This document shows positions 7,918 through 14,541 of a DNA stretch of 14,541 nucleotides, in pieces (position 1 is the first letter of the stretch; each line of letters opens with the position of its first letter). This stretch comes from an uncultured Proteiniphilum sp. (GTDB lineage Bacteria > Bacteroidota > Bacteroidia > Bacteroidales > Dysgonomonadaceae). The notes under the pieces are model-generated. The model worked only from the letters and a program-made list of their open reading frames with translations. It had not been told where the DNA came from and searched no databases. The stretch is from contig NZ_CALNAT010000192.1 in the NCBI RefSeq assembly GCF_937873925.1, positions 1-14,541 on the forward strand, in the 5' to 3' direction. The position numbers were made by a program, and so were the translations under genes.

Positions 7918-9273
7918 ATGTATCTTTTTAATCCCGACAACGATCTCGCACTGGCTAATTTTACCCCTAATTATACACCGCCGGCATCTGCGACCCGGAT
8001 GGCGGAGGAACTGGCTGTTTTGCCGATTTGGTACGCCGGCGAGGATGAAGGGATTGTCGGGAGAGAGATATCGGTCGCTGAGGGAGGTGCAGCGGTTGCT
8101 ACCCAAACAGCCGGTCAGAATGGAAGGGTCGGAGAGAATGCAATGATGAACGGTTGCGATGTATTGGGCGAAGAGAATACAATGATTGCCGGTGAGGTTG
8201 CAGTGATAACAGTAGGGAAGAAAGAAACAGCAAAGGATACTAAAGTAATTGCCGGAGGAGAATTGAACCGGTCGTTTCTGGAGGCAGTCAAAAAGGTCTT
8301 ACCGATGGAAGCATCACTTATCCCGTTTTCCGATATCGCGTTGTACCCTCACCTGAAAATTGTTCCCTGGGGATGGAATCCTGCAGTAAGACGAAAACTT
8401 ATATCATATGGTGCGAAGGAAGAAGCATTACCCTCGCCGGAGGAATTGGTACGCCTGAAGGGCTATTCGAACCGGCAACATGCCGTAGAGATATTGCAAG
8501 AACTGCAAACCGAAGAGGAAGAATTTTGTGGGGAGTCCCGTTTTTTTACAAATACAGAAGAATTGTATGCCTATTTGCAGTCCATGCCCGGGAATAAGGT
8601 ACTGAAAATGCCCCTTTCGGGTAGCGGCAAAGGATTAATATGGATATTGGGAGAGATCACCGATAAGCAACGCGACTGGTGCCGGCGGGTCATCAGAGAG
8701 CAGGGCGGGGTAGTGGCGGAGCCGGTGTTGAACAAGGTGCAGGATTTTGCAATGGAGTTTTATCTGCACGAGGGGCAGATTCGTTTCGCCGGTTATTCCA
8801 TGTTCAGCGCTGCCGCATCGGGGGCATATACGGGCAATGAATTGCTCAGTGATTTCCGGATTGAAGAAAAGCTTTGTAAATATGCCCCGATCGAATTGCT
8901 ACACCGGCTCAGAAATTCACTGACGGAAAAACTATCCCGTCGTTTCCCGCTTTACAGCGGCTATGCGGGAGTAGATATGATGATATGTGAGACGCCCGAA
9001 GGATATCGCATCCAGCCCTGCGTAGAGATCAATATGCGGATGAACATGGGGATGGTGGCGCGTATCTTTTACGAGCGATACATGCATCCCGGCACAGAAG
9101 GGAGGTTCGTAGTGGATTATTTTAAAAAACCGGAAAGCGCTTTGTCGTTCCATGAAAAAATGCAACGGGAAAACCCATTGACAGTGAAGGACAAAAAAAT
9201 CTCTTCCGGTTACCTGCCATTGACGCCCGTCACGGCAGACACCCGCTACACTGCATATGTTATAGTGTGTTGA
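7918..9273 (+). CDS. Uncharacterised ATP-grasp-like protein
   Basis: A 451-residue probable cytosolic protein; no signal peptide or membrane segment is visible. I do not recognise a characterised family, but the C-terminal half has ATP-grasp hallmarks: a lysine and glycine-rich loop, KMPLSGSGKG (residues 230-239); AEPVLNKVQDFAMEFY (267-282), placed like the adenine-contacting strand and hinge; GVDMM (351-355); and VEINMRMNMG (369-378), where E370 and N372 match the usual metal-binding Glu-x-Asn pair. ATP-grasp enzymes normally join a carboxylate to an amine or thiol through an acyl phosphate; the substrate here is unknown. The N terminus (FNPDNDLALANFTPNYTPP) is distinctive. Residues 41-119 contain no Pro, His, Phe, Tyr or Trp and look like an insertion. 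The start is an ATG at 7918, 63 bases after buk on the same strand, so co-transcription is likely but a functional link to butyrate is unproven. Confidence 0.8.
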   Translation: MYLFNPDNDLALANFTPNYTPPASATRMAEELAVLPIWYAGEDEGIVGREISVAEGGAAVATQTAGQNGRVGENAMMNGCDVLGEENTMIAGEVAVITVGKKETAKDTKVIAGGELNRSFLEAVKKVLPMEASLIPFSDIALYPHLKIVPWGWNPAVRRKLISYGAKEEALPSPEELVRLKGYSNRQHAVEILQELQTEEEEFCGESRFFTNTEELYAYLQSMPGNKVLKMPLSGSGKGLIWILGEITDKQRDWCRRVIREQGGVVAEPVLNKVQDFAMEFYLHEGQIRFAGYSMFSAAASGAYTGNELLSDFRIEEKLCKYAPIELLHRLRNSLTEKLSRRFPLYSGYAGVDMMICETPEGYRIQPCVEINMRMNMGMVARIFYERYMHPGTEGRFVVDYFKKPESALSFHEKMQRENPLTVKDKKISSGYLPLTPVTADTRYTAYVIVC

Positions 9274-9281
9274 CTAACTAC

Positions 9282-9326
9282 GCGCAGACGAAGTGAAGCC
9301 CGCCGAACGGGTAGACTCCCCTGCGC
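9282..9326. repeat. Weak nested inverted repeats in a convergent gap
   Basis: GCGCAG (9282-9287) can pair with CTGCGC (9321-9326), and inside it CCCG (9299-9302) with CGGG (9308-9311). It lies in the 78-base gap between convergent genes and might help end transcription from either side. There is no T-run, so it is not a standard terminator. Confidence 0.25.
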
Positions 9327-9351
9327 CCTTCTGCGAAAGAATGAACACGCT

Positions 9352-9657
9352 TTACTCGCGTTCTGAAAGTTTTTCAACCAGCTCGGTGGTCGCTGTCTCG
9401 GAATAGATGCCGTAAGCATTCACGAGTAGCCCTTTCACCCCGTTTCGCGGAGAAGAAATGGCATACAGGATGCTCTCGTTATCCAGATCCGACATTTCCT
9501 GGAAGCGATACACTTCGTCAATTTCAAATTCATCCGGATGGAGGCGTAACCTGTCTTCAATACTCTCTATACAATCATTCTTTATATTAAAATTGGCAGT
9601 ATAGCCTCTTTTTGCCAGGTCGTTGATGGCTTCTGTTAATGTGGTGTAAGTTTTCAT
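9352..9657 (-). CDS. Small conserved-looking protein of unknown function
   Basis: A 101-residue acidic, soluble protein starting MKTYTTLTEAINDLAKRGYT, with no signal peptide or membrane segment. It looks like a compact alpha/beta domain: an N-terminal helix (about 7-18), a strand with C29 (FNIKNDCIESIEDR), a charged middle (HPDEFEIDEVYRF) and a glycine-containing strand (GVKGLLVNAYGIYSE). From memory, similar small Bacteroidales proteins carry the database name 'phosphoribosylpyrophosphate synthetase', but at 101 residues with no PRPP-binding loop it cannot be that enzyme, so I give no function. Its ATG at 9657 follows the stop of the M20 peptidase gene (9660-9662) by two bases, which implies co-transcription and probably translational coupling. 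Confidence 0.85.
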   Translation of the reverse strand: MKTYTTLTEAINDLAKRGYTANFNIKNDCIESIEDRLRLHPDEFEIDEVYRFQEMSDLDNESILYAISSPRNGVKGLLVNAYGIYSETATTELVEKLSERE

Positions 9658-9659
9658 AC

Positions 9660-11033
9660 TTATTCTCTCCTTTCTTCGGAAAAATATTTATAAAACAAGG
9701 GAATGGTTCGAATACCATTGTAAAACTGCTCCAACGGGAAATTCTCGTTGGGTGAGTGGATAGCATCCGATCCCAATCCAAAACCCATCAGCACTGATTT
9801 TACCCCCAATATTTCCTCAAAAGTGGCGATGATGGGGATGCTGCCGCCGGAGCGCACCGGTACGGGGTCTTTCCCGTACACATCCTTCAATGCTTTCTCT
9901 GCCGCTTTGTAGGCAGGTAGGTCGATAGGACAGACGTAAGAGGGACCGCCATGCAGGTATTCCACCTTTACTTTCACTGATTTCGGGGCGATAGACTCGA
10001 AATATTTCACAAACAGTTTCTCTATTTTCTTGTGATCCTGGTTGGGTACCAGACGGGTGCTGATCTTGGCATACGCTTTGGAGGGCAGTACTGTTTTAGC
10101 CCCCTCGCCGGTATAGCCTCCCCAGATACCGCATACATCGAAGGTGGGACGAATACCGGTACGTTCATTGGTGGTGTACCCTTTTTCCCCGAACAATTCT
10201 TTCACGCCGACAGACTTCTTGTATTCCTGAAGGGAGAAAGGCGCTTTGGCCATCATGGCACGCTCTTTCTTGGATACCTCCGTCACGTCGTCATAAAAGC
10301 CAGGAATAAGAATATGTCCCTCATCATCCATGGTCTGCGCAATCATTTTTGAGAGTACGTTGATGGGATTGGCTACCGCTCCGCCGAACAGTCCCGAATG
10401 GAGATCGGCAGCTGGTCCCGTCACTTCAACCTGCCAGTAGGCCAGTCCGCGCAGTCCGGTAGTGATCGAGGATACATCGCGGGCGATCATCGAGGTGTCC
10501 GAGACAAGGATCACATCGGCTTGCAGCATTTTCTTGTGTTTTTTGCAGAACTTCGGAAGGTGAGGCGATCCCACCTCTTCTTCCCCTTCGATAAGGAATT
10601 TTACATTGCATTCCAGTTTGCCGGATTGCACCAGATACTCGAACGCCTTGGCGTGCATGAACGACTGTCCTTTATCATCGTCTGCGCCGCGTGCCCATAT
10701 TTTACCCTCTTTCATTACCGGTTCAAAGGGATCGGTTTTCCAGAGGGTGACCGGGTCGACCGGCATCACATCCATATGCCCGTACACCAATACGGTCGGC
10801 GCCTTCTTATCGACGATCTTCTCGCCGTAGGTCACCGGATTCCCATCGGTCTCCATCACTTCGGCCTTGTCGGCGCCGGCCGCCAGCAGGATCTCTTTCC
10901 ATTTTTCGGCAGCGCGGTACATATCGGGTTTATGCGCCGGTAGCGATGAGATGGAAGGGATACGGATCAGCTCGAAAAGTTCATCCAGAAAACGCTGCTT
11001 GTGTGTTTCTACGTACTTGTTGATTTCGTTCAT
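9660..11033 (-). CDS. M20-family metallo-dipeptidase
   Basis: A 457-residue cytosolic zinc peptidase of the M20 family, closest in pattern to carnosinase/CNDP-type and PepV-like dipeptidases that cleave short peptides. The full set of metal and catalytic residues appears present: H86 and D88 in YGHMDVMP, bridging D119 in ARGADDDKG, base E152 and ligand E153 in EGEEEVGS, D179 in LVSDTS, and H426 in AIHSPNE. H212 in ADLHSGLFGG is the conserved histidine of the dimerisation (lid) domain, which spans about 195-330. Length is normal for the group, and no signal peptide is seen. The start is an ATG at 11033. It lies 100 bases after the SMP-30-like gene and two bases before the small gene that follows, all on the minus strand. 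Peptide specificity is not readable. Confidence 0.94.
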   Translation of the reverse strand: MNEINKYVETHKQRFLDELFELIRIPSISSLPAHKPDMYRAAEKWKEILLAAGADKAEVMETDGNPVTYGEKIVDKKAPTVLVYGHMDVMPVDPVTLWKTDPFEPVMKEGKIWARGADDDKGQSFMHAKAFEYLVQSGKLECNVKFLIEGEEEVGSPHLPKFCKKHKKMLQADVILVSDTSMIARDVSSITTGLRGLAYWQVEVTGPAADLHSGLFGGAVANPINVLSKMIAQTMDDEGHILIPGFYDDVTEVSKKERAMMAKAPFSLQEYKKSVGVKELFGEKGYTTNERTGIRPTFDVCGIWGGYTGEGAKTVLPSKAYAKISTRLVPNQDHKKIEKLFVKYFESIAPKSVKVKVEYLHGGPSYVCPIDLPAYKAAEKALKDVYGKDPVPVRSGGSIPIIATFEEILGVKSVLMGFGLGSDAIHSPNENFPLEQFYNGIRTIPLFYKYFSEERRE

Positions 11034-11133
11034 GTTGTTTTTATTTTTTAGTTTGATATAATAGTCGTGTTGTAAATTTTCTGTTGATACTCAAATTGCC
11101 AGGCAGTTAAAATATTTGTTTCGAGAGGGTAAT

Positions 11134-12015
11134 CTACTTTACACCCTTCACATTCATTTTTAGGGTATAAACCGAACTGCGGGCCGTGATGAACAGGATA
11201 TCCCGATCTTTCCCGCCGAAACAGACATTCGACGGGCTTTCGGGCACTTCGATCTCTTGTATCAGTTTCCCATCCGGCGAATAGACCCATACTTTACCCA
11301 TGGTGAGATAGATGTTTCCCCGGTCATCGATGGTCATTCCGTCGGAACCTTCGGGTGCGAAGAAGGTTTTTCCGGTGAGTGTTCCATCAGGCCGGATCTC
11401 ATATTTCCATATTTTCCGATCCCCTATGTCGGCAACATACAGCGTCTTGCCGTCTGCCGTCCCTATGATCCCGTTGGGTTGTTTGTAATCATCGATCACC
11501 TGCGATATCACTCCGTCGCGTGAAAGATGGTAGACACCCCGTACCTCCTGGACTTCGGCATGTCCCTCCTCCCAGTAATCCCGGTGATAGTAGGGGTCGG
11601 TAAAGTAAATATCCCCGTTGGGAGCGATCCACAGGTCGTTAGGGCCGTTCAGATGTTTATCCTCATAGTTTTCAAAAAGAACATGCCTGTTTTTATCGCG
11701 GTCAAAAAAGACAATCTGATTATGCAGATCGGCACAAGCAACCAATTGACCGGCGGCATTAAAATACATACCGTTGGATCTTCCTGTATCTTCCGACCAC
11801 AGTTCAATTCCTTGGGTTTCATTCCAAAGATAGATCCGGTCGTTGGGCTGATCGGTAAAGAAAATCCTCCCGTCAGGCGAAACGGCCGGGCCTTCGGTAA
11901 ACGCATAGCCGGTACCGGCTTGTTGGATCTCCACATTTTCCGCGACGATACCGGACTCCTGTCCGAAAAGGGCGATAGCTACTATTAACAGAAGCAGGGT
12001 ATTTGTTAATCTCAT
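11134..12015 (-). CDS. Secreted SMP-30/gluconolactonase-like beta-propeller protein
   Basis: A 293-residue protein of the SMP-30/gluconolactonase/LRE family, six-bladed beta propellers with one metal ion that hydrolyse sugar lactones or related esters. It starts MRLTNTLLLLIVAIALFGQ, a signal peptide with likely cleavage near residue 18, so the mature protein should be periplasmic or exported. Metal-site candidates are E41 (FTEGP), N126 (LNGPNDLW), N181 (KQPNGI) and D225 (GSDGMTID), in the usual order and spacing. Repeated blade motifs of the SPDGRIFFTD type occur throughout. The frame is open to a TTG at 12060; I chose the ATG at 12015 because the signal peptide starts there. It is first of a minus-strand set with the M20 dipeptidase and the small protein. 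The lactone substrate is unknown; some family members act on organophosphates or have no known activity. Confidence 0.9.
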   Translation of the reverse strand: MRLTNTLLLLIVAIALFGQESGIVAENVEIQQAGTGYAFTEGPAVSPDGRIFFTDQPNDRIYLWNETQGIELWSEDTGRSNGMYFNAAGQLVACADLHNQIVFFDRDKNRHVLFENYEDKHLNGPNDLWIAPNGDIYFTDPYYHRDYWEEGHAEVQEVRGVYHLSRDGVISQVIDDYKQPNGIIGTADGKTLYVADIGDRKIWKYEIRPDGTLTGKTFFAPEGSDGMTIDDRGNIYLTMGKVWVYSPDGKLIQEIEVPESPSNVCFGGKDRDILFITARSSVYTLKMNVKGVK

Positions 12016-12229
12016 TTGCACTAGTTTAGAGGATTTGACTTTCTCTATCACAAACGGCAATCACTTCCGTTTTTTAAGTTTTCAATACCGCTTTGATAAT
12101 TACTATTCCATACCATCTGTCCCGGTATTGGCGGACAAAACAAATCCACTCCAATGTATGTGGTGGCGTAAAACTATAAAAAAATTCCGGAACATCGGTT
12201 AAGTAGAAGGTGTTTTTAATTGATTTTTA

Positions 12230-12237
12230 TATCTTTG
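12230..12237 (+). promoter_or_regulatory. -7 promoter element for the HEFGH lipoprotein gene
   Basis: TATCTTTG is an exact match to the Bacteroidales TAnnTTTG -7 consensus, placed 53 bases before the ATG at 12291, which would give a leader of roughly 45 bases. No clear TTTG is present 19-21 bases upstream, so the -33 half is weak. The rest of the 275-base divergent gap (12016-12290) shows no other clear feature. Confidence 0.5.
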
Positions 12238-12290
12238 TGAATTATGTGCAATATGAAGAGTCTTTATGTTTTTAAACTAAAAACAGCGTC

Positions 12291-14357
12291 ATGAAGAAAT
12301 ACTTATCCTTTATCCTTTCTGTCTTTCTTATGGGATTAGCAGCATGTAACAGTTCCGGTCAAAACAACAAAGATATGATGCAGACAGCTGATTATATTCC
12401 GGATGCCCGGGTCGAAGCGGTGATCAAGCAACTCAAAGATTCTCTCGGAAAATCTCACGCATTTCGCATTGAGCGGGGGATACGGCAGATAGCCGGCCTG
12501 TGGCGCGAACAGGACGGCACAGCAGACGATTTTGCCGACTTCTGTAGTAATTCATTTATCAGCGATACGACAGAACTTTCCCGGCTGTTCAATACCCTGG
12601 AGCGCAACTTTGAAGTGATGAACGGTTACTATCACAAGATGGATGTGATGCTGAAAGCTCCCCTGCAACTGGAGGGACCCGAGATCACGCCGGTGGACAT
12701 GATGTTTGGCGGTTACGATGCTTCGGCTCATCTGACGGACGATCTGTACGATAATAAGATCGCTTTTCTTACGGCGTTGAACTTCCCTTTCTATACTTTA
12801 GAAGAAAAAACTGAACTGGGCGGAGGGTGGTCACGCAAAGAATGGGCCTATGCACGCATGGGTGATCGGTTTATATCACGTGTTCCGGCAGCTATTCAGC
12901 AGGATATCTCCAGGACGATTACCGAGGCTGATGCTTATATCTCCGACTATAATATCTATATGGGAAATCTGCGGAATGAGAGCGGAGAACAGTTGTTCCC
13001 CGGTAATATGAAACTGATCTCTCACTGGGGATTGCGTGACGAACTGAAATCGAACTATGCCGACAGCGAAAAAGGGTTGGAAAAACAACGGATGATCTAT
13101 CGTGTGATGCAGCGTATTATCGACCAGTCTATTCCTCTGCAGGTGATCAATAACGACAGTTATTTATGGACTCCGGCAACGAATGAGCTGTTTGACAATA
13201 ATGGAGGAACAGTCGTTTCCACATCTGAAGATATCCGGAGGTACGAGGTGTTTCTGAAGAATTTCCGGGCGATGCGTCAGCTCGATCCCTATTCTCCCCA
13301 TTATCCCACCCAGCTTATCCGCGCGTTCGACGGTACGATGGAAGTGCCGCAGAAAGATGTAGAGGAGTTGTTCAGGGGATTGCTCTCTTCGCCGCAGGTG
13401 AGAGAGGTGGCATCGTTTATCGAGTTACGGTTGGGCCGGAAACTGGAACCGTTCGATATCTGGTACAACGGTTTCAAATCGGGTGGAGGCATTCCTGAAG
13501 AGGAACTGACAACCATCACTTCCCGAAAGTATCCTAACGCAAAAGCACTTGAAGAAGATCTTCCCAATATTTTGGTGAAGCTGGGTTGGAAATCCGATAA
13601 GGCAAAAGAGATCGCTTCGCTTGTTACGGTGGATGCTTCACGGGGCGCCGGCCATGCCTGGGGTGCTGCCATGCGTAACGATGTGGCGCGTTTGCGTACC
13701 CGTATCGGGGCGGAAGGTATGGATTACAAGGGCTACAATATCGCCGTACATGAGTTCGGACATAATGTGGAACAGACCATCACTATGAACGATGTGGATT
13801 ACTACATGTTAAACGGTGTTCCCAATACCGCCTTTACCGAAGCGGTGGCCTTCCTCTTCCAGAAGAGGGATCTGGAGTTGCTGGGACTGAAAAACCCGAA
13901 CCCCGAAGATGAATATTATCTGGCGTTGGATAATTTCTGGTCGTGTTACGAAATCATGGGCGTTTCGCTCGTCGATATACAGGTGTGGGAATGGCTCTAT
14001 GCCCATCCCGATGTCACGCCGGAACAACTGAAGGAGGCAGTGATCAACGCAGCCAAAGAGGTGTGGAACAGCTATTATGCCGGTATATTGGGAGGAGAGG
14101 ATGAGACATTGCTCGGTATCTATTCGCATATGATTGATTATCCGCTCTATCTTCCCAATTATCCGATGGGGCATCTTATCGCTTTCCAGATTGAGCAGCA
14201 GGTGCGTGGTAAGAACCTTGCCGACGAGATGGATCGCATGTATACGCAGGGAAGTATTATTCCCCAGCTCTGGATGAAAAACTCTGTGGGTTCGCCTATT
14301 TCCATTGAGCCGTTGCTTACTGCAACAAATAAGGCGTTACAGGCGTTAAAGAAATAG
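12291..14357 (+). CDS. HEFGH zinc metallopeptidase lipoprotein, M3-like
   Basis: A 688-residue lipoprotein and probable zinc peptidase. The N terminus MKKYLSFILSVFLMGLAAC is a lipoprotein signal with lipobox LAAC, giving lipidated C19. The residues after it (NSSGQNNKD) are not the acidic surface-export tract, so an inner-leaflet, periplasm-facing location is more likely. The active-site motif HEFGH is at 487-491 (H487, E488, H491), and E517 in FTEAVAFLF, 26 residues after H491, is a good candidate third zinc ligand. HEFGH followed by a Glu about 25 residues later is the arrangement of M3 oligopeptidases and other gluzincins. The mostly helical, charged upstream region (about 30-480) fits such a fold, but I do not see the rest of the M3 signature, so it may be a separate family. 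Preceded by a -7 element at 12230-12237; no same-strand partner gene is in view. Confidence 0.82.
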   Translation: MKKYLSFILSVFLMGLAACNSSGQNNKDMMQTADYIPDARVEAVIKQLKDSLGKSHAFRIERGIRQIAGLWREQDGTADDFADFCSNSFISDTTELSRLFNTLERNFEVMNGYYHKMDVMLKAPLQLEGPEITPVDMMFGGYDASAHLTDDLYDNKIAFLTALNFPFYTLEEKTELGGGWSRKEWAYARMGDRFISRVPAAIQQDISRTITEADAYISDYNIYMGNLRNESGEQLFPGNMKLISHWGLRDELKSNYADSEKGLEKQRMIYRVMQRIIDQSIPLQVINNDSYLWTPATNELFDNNGGTVVSTSEDIRRYEVFLKNFRAMRQLDPYSPHYPTQLIRAFDGTMEVPQKDVEELFRGLLSSPQVREVASFIELRLGRKLEPFDIWYNGFKSGGGIPEEELTTITSRKYPNAKALEEDLPNILVKLGWKSDKAKEIASLVTVDASRGAGHAWGAAMRNDVARLRTRIGAEGMDYKGYNIAVHEFGHNVEQTITMNDVDYYMLNGVPNTAFTEAVAFLFQKRDLELLGLKNPNPEDEYYLALDNFWSCYEIMGVSLVDIQVWEWLYAHPDVTPEQLKEAVINAAKEVWNSYYAGILGGEDETLLGIYSHMIDYPLYLPNYPMGHLIAFQIEQQVRGKNLADEMDRMYTQGSIIPQLWMKNSVGSPISIEPLLTATNKALQALKK

Positions 14358-14405
14358 ATTGAACGTTTTTCGTTAAGCTAAATGAGCAGAGTCAAGTTTG
14401 CTTGA

Positions 14406-14428
14406 ACTATGCCAAGGCCGGCAATAGT
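14406..14428 (+). terminator. Weak candidate terminator after the lipoprotein gene
   Basis: ACTATGCC (14406-14413) pairs with GGC (14420-14422) and ATAGT (14424-14428), with one bulged A at 14423, around a six-base loop. It lies about 50 bases past the stop and before the tRNA promoter. Only an A/T-rich stretch, not a clean T-run, follows, so termination here is uncertain. Confidence 0.25.
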
Positions 14429-14473
14429 CTAAATTTATTGAAAGATTATGTACTATTGTATGCGAAAATAGCG

Positions 14474-14481
14474 TAATTTTG
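14474..14481 (+). promoter_or_regulatory. -7 promoter element for tRNA-Ser
   Basis: TAATTTTG matches the Bacteroidales TAnnTTTG -7 consensus exactly and lies 10 bases before the tRNA 5' end, the spacing expected for a transcript starting a few bases before the mature tRNA. The only nearby TTG (14456-14458) is 15 bases upstream of it, shorter than the usual 19-21. Confidence 0.6.
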
Positions 14482-14491
14482 CATCCGATCA

Positions 14492-14541
14492 GGAAAGATG
14501 CCGGAGTGGTCGATCGGGGCGGTCTCGAAAACCGTTGTACT
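14492..14541 (+). tRNA. tRNA-Ser (anticodon CGA), 5' part, cut by the window end
   Basis: The 5' half folds as a tRNA: acceptor strand GGAAAGA (14492-14498), TG at positions 8-9, D stem CCG (14501-14503) with CGG (14515-14517) around a loop containing GTGGTCGAT, and anticodon stem GCGGT (14519-14523) with ACCGT (14531-14535) including one G-U pair. The loop CTCGAAA places the anticodon CGA at 14526-14528, reading serine codon UCG. The following TGTACT begins the long variable arm expected of tRNA-Ser. The variable arm, T arm and 3' acceptor strand lie beyond the window. Confidence 0.93.

Noticed and set aside
8038..8274. Left-handed beta-helix hexapeptide repeats in the insert of the ATP-grasp-like protein
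   Set aside because: The V/I and G spacing is loosely suggestive, but no regular six-residue register holds across more than two turns.
10398..10943. Plus-strand open frame of 181 codons
   Set aside because: It is wholly antisense to the M20 dipeptidase gene, whose metal and catalytic residues are all intact; the translated sequence has no recognisable domain.
11527..11988. Plus-strand open frame of 153 codons
   Set aside because: It is antisense to the SMP-30-like gene and has no domain or promoter; shadow of the GC-rich coding frame.
14362..14405. Two tiny inverted repeats (AACG/CGTT and TCAAG/CTTGA) after the lipoprotein gene
   Set aside because: Stems of four and five base pairs without a T-run are expected by chance in this composition.
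14492..14541. tRNA-Ser as an attachment site for an integrated element
   Set aside because: tRNA genes are common integration sites, but no integrase, direct repeat of the tRNA end or mobile gene is visible, and the 3' half is outside the window.

Overview
The window looks like chromosomal DNA of a Bacteroidota bacterium, most likely order Bacteroidales. The evidence is a SusC-type TonB-dependent transporter with an N-terminal STN domain, encoded behind a FecI-type sigma factor and a FecR-type anti-sigma factor. Three exact matches to the Bacteroidales -7 promoter element (TAnnTTTG) also lie ahead of genes, and a lipoprotein carries a Bacteroidota-style signal. A closer placement (for example Dysgonomonadaceae) would be a guess.

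Left third (1-5553, minus strand, AT-rich): sigma factor, then fecR, then susC. This is a cell-surface signalling module in which the transporter's STN domain is expected to contact FecR, which releases the sigma factor to transcribe the transporter operon. The SusD partner is not in view and should lie beyond position 1. A perfect 11-bp hairpin sits between fecR and susC. With the T-rich run after it and an exact -7 element just upstream on the plus strand, it could end a short RNA antisense to the susC leader.

Middle (5837-9273, plus strand, more GC-rich): ptb and buk encode phosphate butyryltransferase and butyrate kinase, which together turn an acyl-CoA into a free short-chain acid with ATP formation. 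An uncharacterised protein with ATP-grasp hallmarks and a peculiar 79-residue stretch follows closely.

Right-middle (9352-12015, minus strand): a secreted SMP-30/gluconolactonase-like protein, a cytosolic M20 dipeptidase and, two bases after the dipeptidase stop, a small 101-residue protein of unknown function.

Right end (12230-14541, plus strand): a large lipoprotein with an HEFGH zinc-peptidase motif, followed by the first 50 bases of a tRNA-Ser(CGA) gene with its own -7 element. No mobile element or CRISPR array was seen.
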